A stretch of DNA of 12,310 bases from Frankiales bacterium. Lineage in GTDB: Bacteria; Actinomycetota; Actinomycetes; Mycobacteriales; SCTD01. The translations under genes were made by a program, and so were the position numbers. The notes below the pieces were generated by a model, which saw nothing but the letters and a program-made list of their open reading frames with translations, had not been told where the DNA came from and ran no database searches. Numbering within the stretch: the first letter of the stretch is position 1; every line of letters begins with the position of its first letter. The DNA lies in assembly GCA_025965735.1 (NCBI GenBank), contig JAOPWK010000179.1:1-12310 (forward strand), written 5' to 3'. Shown in pieces: positions 1 through 6,799 of this stretch.

Positions 1-361
1 GCAGTGGAGGCGCCTCTGCGAATTCGACGACCAGGCGTGCATCTTCGATGCGACCACCAGGTTCACCTCCTTCGGCCGCTCCGATGAAGTTCGTGCAGCC
101 GCCGCAGTCTGCGTCCGAGAGCGTGCGCAGGAGGGTTGCGTCGCCTGAGGACAACGCCTGCGTGATCACGTCCATGTAGTACCTAGCGAAGGCCGCCGCG
201 CCCTGCGGGGTCTCCGCAGCCGCCTCGCTCGGCAGAGGCAACGCCGACGGCGCTGGGCTGGCCGATGGCACCGGCGGCAGCGGAGCGGGCTTCGGGTCCG
301 AGCTGCAGCCGCCGACCAGCCCCACCAGGCAGGCAGCCGCCACGAGCGTCCGGATCTTCAC
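1..361 (-). CDS. Small lipoprotein, DUF6318-like, 3' end outside window
   Basis: The reading frame opens at a GTG (359-361) and stays open to the left edge, so only the first 120 residues are visible and the C-terminus is missing. The start MKIRTLVAAACLVGLVGGCS is a lipoprotein signal peptide: two basic residues, a hydrophobic core and a lipobox ending in Cys19, so the mature protein should be lipid-anchored outside the membrane. A Pro/Ala/Ser-rich linker follows (about residues 24-50), then a start of a folded domain reading AAAFARYYMDVITQAL and a CGGC motif near residue 88. That layout (lipobox, Pro-rich linker, aromatic helix, Cys pair) matches the actinobacterial DUF6318 lipoproteins, whose function is unknown; the family call is from memory of the pattern. 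A weak GGATAGG lies 8 bases before the GTG. Codons in the distal half use A or T at third positions much more often than the neighbouring genes. It lies 50 bp downstream of the hydrolase gene and could be cotranscribed with it. Confidence 0.72.
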   Translation of the reverse strand, partial: MKIRTLVAAACLVGLVGGCSSDPKPAPLPPVPSASPAPSALPLPSEAAAETPQGAAAFARYYMDVITQALSSGDATLLRTLSDADCGGCTNFIGAAEGGEPGGRIEDARLVVEFAEAPPL

Positions 362-411
362 GGTATGAGCCTATCCACGCTGCAGATCGCGCAAGCCCGC
401 GCTGTGGACGA

Positions 412-1863
412 CTACCGCCCGCAGCCCGCGCGCACGTCCTCGCAGCGACGGAGCTTGCCGGTCGCGGGGTCGCGCAGCGCGTACGCCGACCGGTAGTAGA
501 ACGACACCGCGTCCGGCACGTCGATCCCCTTGATCAGGTACGGCACGTTGCCGGAGTACGGGTCGGTCGGGTCGTACTGCGCCACGTCGAACGTGCCTGC
601 GCCGATCGAGGTCTTGTCGACGCTGTCGTCGAACGTCGTGGCGGTCAGCCGCTGGAAGCCGCTGCGGTCGCCGCGCAGCTGCAGGTCGAACCACGCCTTG
701 GTGTAGTACGACGCCATCCGCTCGCCCAGCTGGTTGCTCTGGAAGACCAGCGGGATGTAGGTGTACGCCAGGTGGGTCGCGTTCCGGAGCGTGACGATCT
801 GCGCGTCGAGCCCGGCCGCGGCGACCTGCTTGTAGCCGGCGGTCTTGGCGTCGGCGTCCGGCGCCGACATCTGCGGCTGGGTGTTGAAGGCGTAGTCGTT
901 GGTGACCGCCAGCGCCGACACGTTGATGAGCTTCTTGGTGCGGTGCTGCGGGGCGATGACGACGCCGCTGCAGTTTTCGATCTTGCGCAGGTTGTCCCAG
1001 GCCACGATGGTCGTGACGCGGTTGTCGCACTGGCCGACGTGGCTGACGGCGCTGGCGCCGAGGGAGTGGCCGGCGAGGCCGACGCGGGACCGGTCCAGGA
1101 GGTCGGCGAACGGGTTGTACGAGCCGCCGGACGGCGCCTTGGCCGTGGCCAGGAAGAAGCTCAGCGAGTCCTCGGCGCCCTGGAAGAAGTTGGAGTCCTG
1201 CTGGTACGGCACGCCGGTGCACGCGCCCGGGCAGTCCTCGCCGAACAGGCTGGAGTCGCCCTGGCCCTGCACGTCGTACGTCATGACCATGTAGCCGGAC
1301 TCGGCCAGGTCCTGCGCCGCCCAGAAGTACAGCTCCTCGTACGCCTGTACCGACCCGTCGGTGATGACGACGCCGGGGTAGCCGCCCTTGGGGCGCGGCA
1401 GGCTGGCCGGCGGGAGGAAGACGTGGCCGCGCAGGGTCGAGCCGTTCAGCGCCGTGAACGCGACCGGAGCGACGCGCCCGCGGCCGGCCTCGGTCCAGCG
1501 CTTCAGCGTCCGGAACGGGTCGGCGGCCTTGGCGCCCGGGATCAGCGTCGTGACGCCGCCGGAGGGGTCGGTCGGGCGGCCGGCCTGCTCCGCCAGCATC
1601 TCGGCGTACAGCGCGGCGCCCTGCGTCTGGTTGCCGACGCCGAAGGCCGGGCTCGCCAGCTGGTCCACCGGCCGGAGCGTGGCGCAGTACTGGTTGCGCG
1701 CGTCGCGCTCGACCCACTCCGGCGAGCCGGGCTCAGGGTTGCCGGCCGGCGCGAAGCAGGAGGCGTCCACGCCGGGCACCGCCGTGGCGGGCGCTGCGGA
1801 GCCGGTGCCGACGGCCGCGATGCCGACCGCGAGCGACGTGAGGACCAGGGCGATGCGCTTCAC
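412..1863 (-). CDS. Secreted alpha/beta-hydrolase (serine hydrolase, substrate unknown)
   Basis: 483 residues from a GTG start preceded by GGAGGAG with a 6-base spacer. The N-terminus is a signal peptide (Lys2/Arg3, hydrophobic core to about residue 22) with an ATA-V cleavage site after Ala28, so the enzyme is probably exported. The fold is an alpha/beta hydrolase: a YDVQGQGDS stretch (196-204) like the YDxRGxGxS segment of related esterases, the nucleophile elbow GHSLG with Ser267, a likely acid Asp323 and a likely catalytic His364 in NATHLAY. Eight cysteines sit in close pairs (36/60, 211/215, 279/298, 474/481), which fits disulfides in an extracellular protein. The family includes esterases, lipases and acyl hydrolases; nothing visible fixes the substrate. 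It is separated from hflX by 94 bp with a strong inverted repeat, so it probably has its own promoter. The fold and export are secure, the substrate is not. Confidence 0.9.
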   Translation of the reverse strand: MKRIALVLTSLAVGIAAVGTGSAAPATAVPGVDASCFAPAGNPEPGSPEWVERDARNQYCATLRPVDQLASPAFGVGNQTQGAALYAEMLAEQAGRPTDPSGGVTTLIPGAKAADPFRTLKRWTEAGRGRVAPVAFTALNGSTLRGHVFLPPASLPRPKGGYPGVVITDGSVQAYEELYFWAAQDLAESGYMVMTYDVQGQGDSSLFGEDCPGACTGVPYQQDSNFFQGAEDSLSFFLATAKAPSGGSYNPFADLLDRSRVGLAGHSLGASAVSHVGQCDNRVTTIVAWDNLRKIENCSGVVIAPQHRTKKLINVSALAVTNDYAFNTQPQMSAPDADAKTAGYKQVAAAGLDAQIVTLRNATHLAYTYIPLVFQSNQLGERMASYYTKAWFDLQLRGDRSGFQRLTATTFDDSVDKTSIGAGTFDVAQYDPTDPYSGNVPYLIKGIDVPDAVSFYYRSAYALRDPATGKLRRCEDVRAGCGR

Positions 1864-1869
1864 GAGGAG

Positions 1870-1876
1870 CTCCTCC
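1870..1876 (-). promoter_or_regulatory. Ribosome binding site of the secreted hydrolase
   Basis: GGAGGAG on the minus strand, 6 bases before the GTG start at 1863. It supports that GTG start. The site is half of a perfect 12-bp palindrome, GAGGAGCTCCTC (1864-1875), so the Shine-Dalgarno could pair with the bases just before the start codon. This pairing may be chance. Confidence 0.7.
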
Positions 1877-1890
1877 AGGGGCGAGCGCGG

Positions 1891-1924
1891 CGCAGAAGGT
1901 GCACCACTGGTGCACTCTTCTGCG
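1891..1924 (-). terminator. Strong inverted repeat: hflX terminator and/or hydrolase operator
   Basis: The left arm CGCAGAAGGTGCACCA (1891-1906) pairs with TGGTGCACTCTTCTGCG (1908-1924), giving about 15 base pairs, one bulged base and a loop of three bases. It lies 33 bases past the hflX stop, where a terminator of the long operon would be expected. It has no U-tract on either strand, which is common for actinobacterial hairpin terminators but weakens the call. The centre TGCACCACTGGTGCA is a perfect dyad around one base and lies 15 bases upstream of the hydrolase ribosome binding site, so it could equally be a repressor site for the hydrolase, or both. Confidence 0.55.
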
Positions 1925-1957
1925 TTGCGCCCGCGTCTCCTGCCTGGAGCAGCCGGC

Positions 1958-3427
1958 TTATGCCACCAGGTAGGCGTTCAGCTCCGCGGCCAGTGACGGC
2001 CCGACCCGCGCCTCGAGCCGGGTGCCCTCCTCGGTGTGCTCCTCGACCAGGACCTCGCCCTCGCCGTGGATGCGCGAGACGAGCCCGCCCTCGGAGTACG
2101 GCAGCACCACGTGCACGAGCGTCTCGGGGTGCGGCACCTCCTCCTCGAGCAGCTGCAGCAGCTCGGGCAGCCCCTCGCCGGTGAGCGCGGACACGAGCAC
2201 GACGTGCTTCTCGCGGCGCTGGAGCCGGCCGAGCACGACCGGGTCGGCCAGGTCACACTTGTTGATCACGACGACCTCGGGGATCGTCTGCGCGCCGATC
2301 TCGGCGAACACCTGGCGGACCGCAGCGAGCTGGCCCTCGGGGTCGTCGTGCGAGCCGTCGACGACGTGCAGGATCAGGTCGGCGCCGGACACCTCCTCCA
2401 GCGTCGAGCGGAAGGCCTCGACGAGCTGGTGCGGCAGCAGGCGGACGAAGCCGACGGTGTCGGACAGCGTGAACTCACGGCCGGAGGGGGTGGTGGCCTT
2501 GCGCACCGTCGGGTCCAGGGTGGCGAACAGCGCGTTCTCGACCAGCACGCCGGCGCCGGTGAGGCGGTTGAGCAGCGAGCTCTTGCCGGCGTTGGTGTAG
2601 CCGGCGATCGCGACGGACGGCACCGCGTTGCGGTCGCGCTCCTGGCGCTTGGTGTCGCGCGCGGTCTTCATCAGCTTGATCTCGCCGGCGAGCTTGGACT
2701 TGCGGTTGCGGATGCGCCGGCGGTCGGTCTCGATCTTGGTCTCACCCGGACCGCGGGTGCCGACGCCGCCGGACGAGCCACCGGCGCCACCGCCCTGGCG
2801 GGACAGCGACTCACCCCAGCCGCGCAGGCGCGGGAGCATGTACGTCATCTGGGCCAGCTCGACCTGCGCCTTGCCCTCACGCGAGGTGGCGTGCTGGGCG
2901 AAGATGTCGAGGATCAGCCAGGTCCGGTCGATGACCTTGACCTTGACGACCTCCTCCAGGCTCCGCAGCTGGCCGGGCGACAGCTCGCCGTCGCAGATGA
3001 CGGTGTCGGCGCCGGAGGCCAGCACGGCGTCGCGCAGCTCCTTGGCCTTGCCGGAGCCGACGTAGGTCTTGGGGTCGGGCTTGGCCCGCCGCTGGGTCAG
3101 CCCCTCGAGCACCTCGCAGCCGGCGGTCTCCGCCAGCGCCTGGAGCTCCTTGAGGCTGCTCAGCTCGTCGTCGCCGGGCTCGTAGACGCCCATGAGCACG
3201 ACGCGCTCGAGGCGCAGCTGGCGGTACTCGACCTCGGTGACGTCCTCGAGGTCGGTGCGGATGCCGGCGACACGACGCAGCGACTGGCGCTCCTCGAGGT
3301 CGAAGCCCTCGCCCTCGATCTCGTGGAAGCCGAGCAGGTCGTCGTCGAGGTGGACGGTGGCGTCGGTGGGCACGGGCGAGGTCTCAGCAGTCATCGCCTG
3401 TACAACGCGCGCAGCGGGCTTGGTCAT
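1958..3427 (-). CDS. hflX: GTPase HflX
   Basis: HflX is a GTPase that binds the 50S subunit and in other bacteria splits stalled or hibernating 70S ribosomes. Residues here are numbered from the TTG at 3436; subtract 3 for the ATG used. The N-terminal HflX domain covers about 75-180 (RLERVVLMGVY, the YVGSGK loop, DGELSPGQLR), a helical linker follows, and a Gly-rich segment (215-226) leads to TRGPGETKIETDRR. The G domain has G1 GYTNAGKS (279-286), G2 FATLDPT (304-310), G3 DTVGF (326-330), G4 NKCD (392-395) and G5 SAL (416-418). All GTPase motifs are intact and the length is normal for actinobacteria. The start is uncertain: TTG at 3436, ATG at 3427 and ATG at 3394 are possible and none has a good Shine-Dalgarno; 3427 is a compromise. 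It is the last gene of the long operon, next to dapF and miaA as in many actinomycetes. Confidence 0.96.
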   Translation of the reverse strand: MTKPAARVVQAMTAETSPVPTDATVHLDDDLLGFHEIEGEGFDLEERQSLRRVAGIRTDLEDVTEVEYRQLRLERVVLMGVYEPGDDELSSLKELQALAETAGCEVLEGLTQRRAKPDPKTYVGSGKAKELRDAVLASGADTVICDGELSPGQLRSLEEVVKVKVIDRTWLILDIFAQHATSREGKAQVELAQMTYMLPRLRGWGESLSRQGGGAGGSSGGVGTRGPGETKIETDRRRIRNRKSKLAGEIKLMKTARDTKRQERDRNAVPSVAIAGYTNAGKSSLLNRLTGAGVLVENALFATLDPTVRKATTPSGREFTLSDTVGFVRLLPHQLVEAFRSTLEEVSGADLILHVVDGSHDDPEGQLAAVRQVFAEIGAQTIPEVVVINKCDLADPVVLGRLQRREKHVVLVSALTGEGLPELLQLLEEEVPHPETLVHVVLPYSEGGLVSRIHGEGEVLVEEHTEEGTRLEARVGPSLAAELNAYLVA

Positions 3428-3470
3428 CCCGGTCAATGTCGCACGCCAGGAGCCGCCGAGGCCACGGAGT

Positions 3471-4205
3471 TCAGCCGAAGACGGCCTGCACGAGGGCGAC
3501 CAGCTCGGCCCGCTCCCCGCTGTCGATCGCGTCGTACGGCTGCCCGGCCGCGGCGCTGGTCAGGTCCTCCGCGGCGTCCCACCGGCCGCGGTACGGCGCC
3601 GGGTCCGGGTACGGCTCCGGCCACTCGAAGAAGCGCGCGTTGGACTCGCCGTAGCTGCCGGCCATGATCGCCTGCAGCGGGCGCAGGCCCATCGCCGCGC
3701 AGGCGGCCGCGTGCACCGAGCCGCGGTGCTCGCGGATCACGTTGAGCAGCAGCCCGGCGCGGCCGGCCGCGTCGTCCGGTCGCGGCAGCGCCCGCCAGCC
3801 GGCGAACAGCGGCAGCCCGGAGGACTCCGCGCCGTCGACGACCCGCTCGAGCAGCTCGACCAGGCGGGGCAGGTCCGACGCCGAGCCGTAGCGGTCGCGA
3901 AACAGCTGCGCGCAGCAGCCGGCGTAGAAGCGGGCGGCCTCCAGCGGCTCGACCAGCGCCCGGCCCTCCTCCCAGGCGGCCCGCACGACCTCGGGCGGGA
4001 AGAACGCCTCCGCCGCGATGACGACCTCGACGGGGACGTCGCCCAGCGCTCCGCCGCGACCCAGGTGGTACAGCGGGCGGCCGCGCAGGCCCAGCTCGGC
4101 CTTGCCGCGGGCGCGCACACCGGCGTCGCTCATCCAGGTGAAGCCCCAGCCGCCGATCGGGTCCTTGACCGCGGCCGCAGCCTGCGCGGGCGTCAGTCCG
4201 TCCAC
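3471..4205 (-). CDS. SCO6745-type family protein of unknown function
   Basis: 244 residues from a GTG start (4203-4205) with AGGGGGAG just upstream; the gene overlaps the 3' end of dapF by 13 bases, so its translation is probably coupled to dapF. The segment GLRGRPLYHLGRGGALGDVP, a following AEAFFPPEVV, and VIREHRGSVHAA later in the chain match the actinobacterial family named after Streptomyces SCO6745, which is almost entirely helical and which databases describe as helix-turn-helix-like. I rely on remembered family pattern here. No signal peptide, membrane segment or known catalytic motif is visible, so it should be cytosolic. A longer start inside dapF is open in this frame but would mean a full overlap with a conserved gene and is rejected. 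Its position between dapF and hflX suggests shared expression and does not show a shared pathway. The function is unknown. Confidence 0.82.
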   Translation of the reverse strand: MDGLTPAQAAAAVKDPIGGWGFTWMSDAGVRARGKAELGLRGRPLYHLGRGGALGDVPVEVVIAAEAFFPPEVVRAAWEEGRALVEPLEAARFYAGCCAQLFRDRYGSASDLPRLVELLERVVDGAESSGLPLFAGWRALPRPDDAAGRAGLLLNVIREHRGSVHAAACAAMGLRPLQAIMAGSYGESNARFFEWPEPYPDPAPYRGRWDAAEDLTSAAAGQPYDAIDSGERAELVALVQAVFG

Positions 4206-4978
4206 AGCTCCCCCTGCCACACGTCTCCTTGGGCCACCAGCACCGCCGGACCGGCCAGCACCACGTGCCCGTCCTCGCGCCAGGTCACCGCGAGGTGCCC
4301 GCCGGGCACCTCCACGTCGTACGTCGTGCCGCGCGCGGTGCCGGTCCGCAGCGCAGTGGCGACCACGGCGGCGCAGGCGCCGGTGCCGCAGGAGCGGGTC
4401 TCCCCGACGCCCCTCTCGTGCACGCGCATGCGGATGGCGGTGGGCGAGACGTCCTCGACGTACTCCACGTTGAGGTCCAGGCGCGAGGTCTTCAGCTCGC
4501 CCAGCCGCTCGACCGACGGGACGTGCAGCACGGCGTGCGGGTTGCCCATGTCGACGCAGGTCGCGGCGCTGCCGTCGACGTCGGTCGGCTCGCCCACGAC
4601 GGCCGGTCCCATGTCGACGCTGACGTCGCCGGTGGCCGCGACGTCCACCTCCTTGGTGCCGCCGCGGGTGGCCAGGCGCAGGTGACCGGGCTCGGCCAGA
4701 CCGGCATGCACCAGGTAGCGCGCGTAGACGCGCACGCCGTTGCCGCACATCTCCGCGATCGAGCCGTCGGCGTTGCGGTAGTCCATGAACCACTCGGTGT
4801 CCGGGTCGGCCTCCGGCACGTGCGCGGAGCGCACCACGCGCAGGACGCCGTCGGCGCCGAGGCCCGCGCGGCGGTCGCAGAGCCGCTGCACGAGCGACGG
4901 TGTCAGCTCCAGCGCGCCGTCGACGTCGGGCAGCACGACGAAGTCGTTCTCGGTGCCGTGACCCTTGAGGAAGCGCAC
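4193..4978 (-). CDS. dapF: Diaminopimelate epimerase DapF
   Basis: DapF interconverts LL- and meso-2,6-diaminopimelate without a cofactor, supplying peptidoglycan cross-link residues and the lysine precursor; it acts in the cytosol. The two catalytic cysteines are present: Cys78 in EMCGNGVR and Cys197 in SCGTGA. Other family landmarks are FLKGHGTENDFVV at the N-terminus (the HGTEND form typical of actinobacteria), DYRNADGS (66-73) and MGNPHAV (144-150). At 261 residues it is slightly short, as DapF proteins are usually 270-290. The GTG at 4976-4978 is the only start codon after the preceding in-frame stop. Its AG-rich upstream sequence, TGAGGGA, abuts the GTG, an unusually short spacing, so translation may depend on reinitiation after the EAL gene, which ends 12 bases upstream in the same frame. 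Confidence 0.97.
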   Translation of the reverse strand: MRFLKGHGTENDFVVLPDVDGALELTPSLVQRLCDRRAGLGADGVLRVVRSAHVPEADPDTEWFMDYRNADGSIAEMCGNGVRVYARYLVHAGLAEPGHLRLATRGGTKEVDVAATGDVSVDMGPAVVGEPTDVDGSAATCVDMGNPHAVLHVPSVERLGELKTSRLDLNVEYVEDVSPTAIRMRVHERGVGETRSCGTGACAAVVATALRTGTARGTTYDVEVPGGHLAVTWREDGHVVLAGPAVLVAQGDVWQGELWTD

Positions 4979-4990
4979 TCCCTCAGGTTC

Positions 4991-5896
4991 TCACGCCTCC
5001 GAGCGGGGCAGCGGGACGCCGTCGCGGTGCCAGCCCTTGCCGTGCTCGAGCAGCCAACGGGCCTTGTCGGCGCGCTGCGCGCTGGCGAACAGCCAGCCGT
5101 GCGCGCGGTCGCAGCCGAGCTCGGTGAGCCGGGCGGCCTCGCCCCACGTCTCCACGCCCTCGGCGACGACGTAGAGACCGCGGTCGTGCGCCTGGGCCAC
5201 GACGGCCGTCACGAGCGGATCGCCCTCGCCGTCGGGCCCGACCAGCTCGCCGACGCCGCGGACGTAGCGGGAGTTGAGCTTCACCGCGTCGATCGGGAGC
5301 ACCTCGATGGCCCCGAGGGTGGCGTAGAAGCTGCTGAAGTCGTCGACGGCCAGGGCGACGCCGGCAGCCCGCAGCTCCTCGAGCAGCGGCGCGGCGCTGG
5401 GACCGAGGGCCACGATGCAGGACTCGGCGATCTCCAGGCCGAGTGCGCCCTCGGGCAGCCCGTGGGCGGAGACCACGTCGCAGACCAGGCGTACGAACCC
5501 CTCGGCCACGAGCTCGGCCGCGCTGATGTTGAGCCAGAGGCGCCGGGTCGGTCCGGGCAGTGCCGTCCAGCGGGCGGCCTCCTCGGCGCCGGCACGCAGC
5601 ACCCACTCGCCGATCGGCAGGATCTCGCCGCTGGCGTCGGCCAGCTCGAGGAAAGCCGGTGGCTCGAGGATCCCGAGGCTCTCGTGGTGCCAGCGAAGCA
5701 GCCCCTCCATGGCGACGATCCCGCCGGTCTGCAGGTCGATCTCCGGCTGGTAGAGCAGCTCCAGCGAGCCGTCGTCCACGCAGCGGTGCAGGGCGGGCAG
5801 CTGGTCCAGCGTGAGCGAGCGTCGAGGCATGGTCGGAGTGTGCGCCGATGCACCGCTTCGTCCCATGGTCAGACGGGGTGGTCGCAGGCTGGTCAT
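4991..5896 (-). CDS. EAL-domain protein with altered active-site residues
   Basis: 301 residues, almost all one EAL domain (about 28-290) with no GGDEF, sensor or membrane segment. EAL domains hydrolyse cyclic di-GMP to pGpG or, when degenerate, bind it or partner proteins. The chain has YQPEIDL, the signature Glu in EGLLRW (E64, usually EALLRW), the metal ligands Asn123 (LNIS), Glu155 (LEIAES) and Asp185/Asp186 (VDDFSS, usually IDDFGT), Lys206 and Glu249 in AEGVET. Two positions differ: the KID motif reads KLN (Asn208 for Asp), and the usual QG of QGY/QGF reads HG (His266). Metal ligands remain, so activity is possible but may be low. The ATG at 5896 is used because it lies 22 bases after the miaA stop; ATG codons at 5866 and 5830 are alternatives, and no start has a clear Shine-Dalgarno. 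The gene sits inside the miaA-dapF-hflX cluster, not a usual place for such a gene. Confidence 0.9.
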   Translation of the reverse strand: MTSLRPPRLTMGRSGASAHTPTMPRRSLTLDQLPALHRCVDDGSLELLYQPEIDLQTGGIVAMEGLLRWHHESLGILEPPAFLELADASGEILPIGEWVLRAGAEEAARWTALPGPTRRLWLNISAAELVAEGFVRLVCDVVSAHGLPEGALGLEIAESCIVALGPSAAPLLEELRAAGVALAVDDFSSFYATLGAIEVLPIDAVKLNSRYVRGVGELVGPDGEGDPLVTAVVAQAHDRGLYVVAEGVETWGEAARLTELGCDRAHGWLFASAQRADKARWLLEHGKGWHRDGVPLPRSEA

Positions 5897-5918
5897 CCCG
5901 GACCAGCGGTGCGCGCGG

Positions 5919-6797
5919 TCAGAGCAGCGCGCGCGCCTGCTCCAGCAGGTCGGTGTCTGCGTCGAGCCAGTGCACCCGGGGGTCGCGCCGGAACCAGGCG
6001 CGCTGCCGCCGGGCGAACCGGCGCGTGGCGGTGACCGTCAGGTCCCGCGCGTGCTCCAGGCCCCACCGGCCGTCGAGCGCGCCGAGCACCTGCGCGTAGC
6101 CGAGCGCCCGGCTCGCCGTCACGCCGTCGCGCAGCCCTTCGCCCTCCAGCCGGCGCACCTCGTCCACGAGGCCCGCCTGCCACATGTGGTCCACCCGCAG
6201 CTCGATCCGCTCGGCGAGGTCCGGCCGGTCCACGCCGAGGTAGGTCGCCTCGTAGTGCTCGCCGTAGCTCGTCATCGCGCCCGGCATGGAGCCGGTCAGG
6301 GTGACGACCTCCAGCGCCCGCACGATCCGGCGCCCGTTGGTCGGCTCCATGCGGGTGGCCGCCGCCGGGTCGAGCCCGGCCAGCCGGGCGTGCAGGGCGA
6401 GGGCGCCGTCGCGCTCCAGCTCAGCTTCGAGTTCGGCACGCAGAGCGGGGTCCGTGCCGGGGAACTCGAGGTCGTCCAGCGCGGCACGCAGGTAGAGGCC
6501 GGAGCCGCCGACCAGCACCGGCGTCACGCTCCTGGCGAGCAGCTCGTCGACGACCGAGCGGCAGAGCTGCTGGTAGTCCGCGGCGGTCGCGGTGCGCGTC
6601 ACCGGCCACACGTCGAGCAGGTGGTGCGGCACTCCCCCGCGCTCGACCGCGGTCAGCTTGGCGGTGCCCACGTCCATGCCGCGGTACAGCTGCATCGAGT
6701 CCGCGTTGACGACCTCGCCGCCGACCGCCTGCGCGAGCGCGACGCCGAGGTCGGACTTGCCGGCCGCGGTGGGGCCGACGACCGCCAGGACCCGCAC
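5919..6797 (-). CDS. miaA: tRNA dimethylallyltransferase MiaA
   Basis: MiaA transfers the dimethylallyl group of DMAPP to N6 of A37 in tRNAs that read UNN codons; MiaB usually completes the modification. The protein has 292 residues. It shows the P-loop GPTAAGKS (8-15), NADSMQLYRGMDVGTAK with the catalytic Asp33, the GGSGLY motif (97-102, commonly GGTGLY), PTNGRRIVRALEV, and the Arg-rich C-terminal RRFARRQRAWFRRD that contacts tRNA and substrate. The GTG start (6795-6797) comes two bases after the gluD stop (TGACCGTG), so no separate ribosome binding site is visible and translation is probably coupled to gluD. It is placed as in several actinomycetes, where gluABCD, miaA and dapF lie close together. 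The next gene downstream is the EAL gene. Confidence 0.97.
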   Translation of the reverse strand: MRVLAVVGPTAAGKSDLGVALAQAVGGEVVNADSMQLYRGMDVGTAKLTAVERGGVPHHLLDVWPVTRTATAADYQQLCRSVVDELLARSVTPVLVGGSGLYLRAALDDLEFPGTDPALRAELEAELERDGALALHARLAGLDPAAATRMEPTNGRRIVRALEVVTLTGSMPGAMTSYGEHYEATYLGVDRPDLAERIELRVDHMWQAGLVDEVRRLEGEGLRDGVTASRALGYAQVLGALDGRWGLEHARDLTVTATRRFARRQRAWFRRDPRVHWLDADTDLLEQARALL

Positions 6798-6799
6798 GG

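Noticed and set aside
1937..1949. CTCC-TGCCT-GGAG small hairpin directly after hflX
   Set aside because: A stem of four pairs is too weak to support a terminator beside the much stronger one at 1891-1924.
265..2184. Long plus-strand open frame (639 codons) opposite the hydrolase and hflX
   Set aside because: Low-complexity Arg/Ala/Gly/Val composition without motifs; it crosses two convincing minus-strand genes and is a typical antisense shadow of high-GC coding DNA.
3471..4793. Extended 440-codon version of the SCO6745-type gene
   Set aside because: Its first 195 codons lie inside dapF in another frame with Arg-rich nonsense sequence; the GTG at 4205 has a strong ribosome binding site.
4229..6034. 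Long plus-strand open frame (601 codons) opposite dapF, the EAL gene and miaA
   Set aside because: Composition rich in Gly, Ala, Val, Arg, His and Gln mirrors the opposite genes; no start signal and no recognisable domain.
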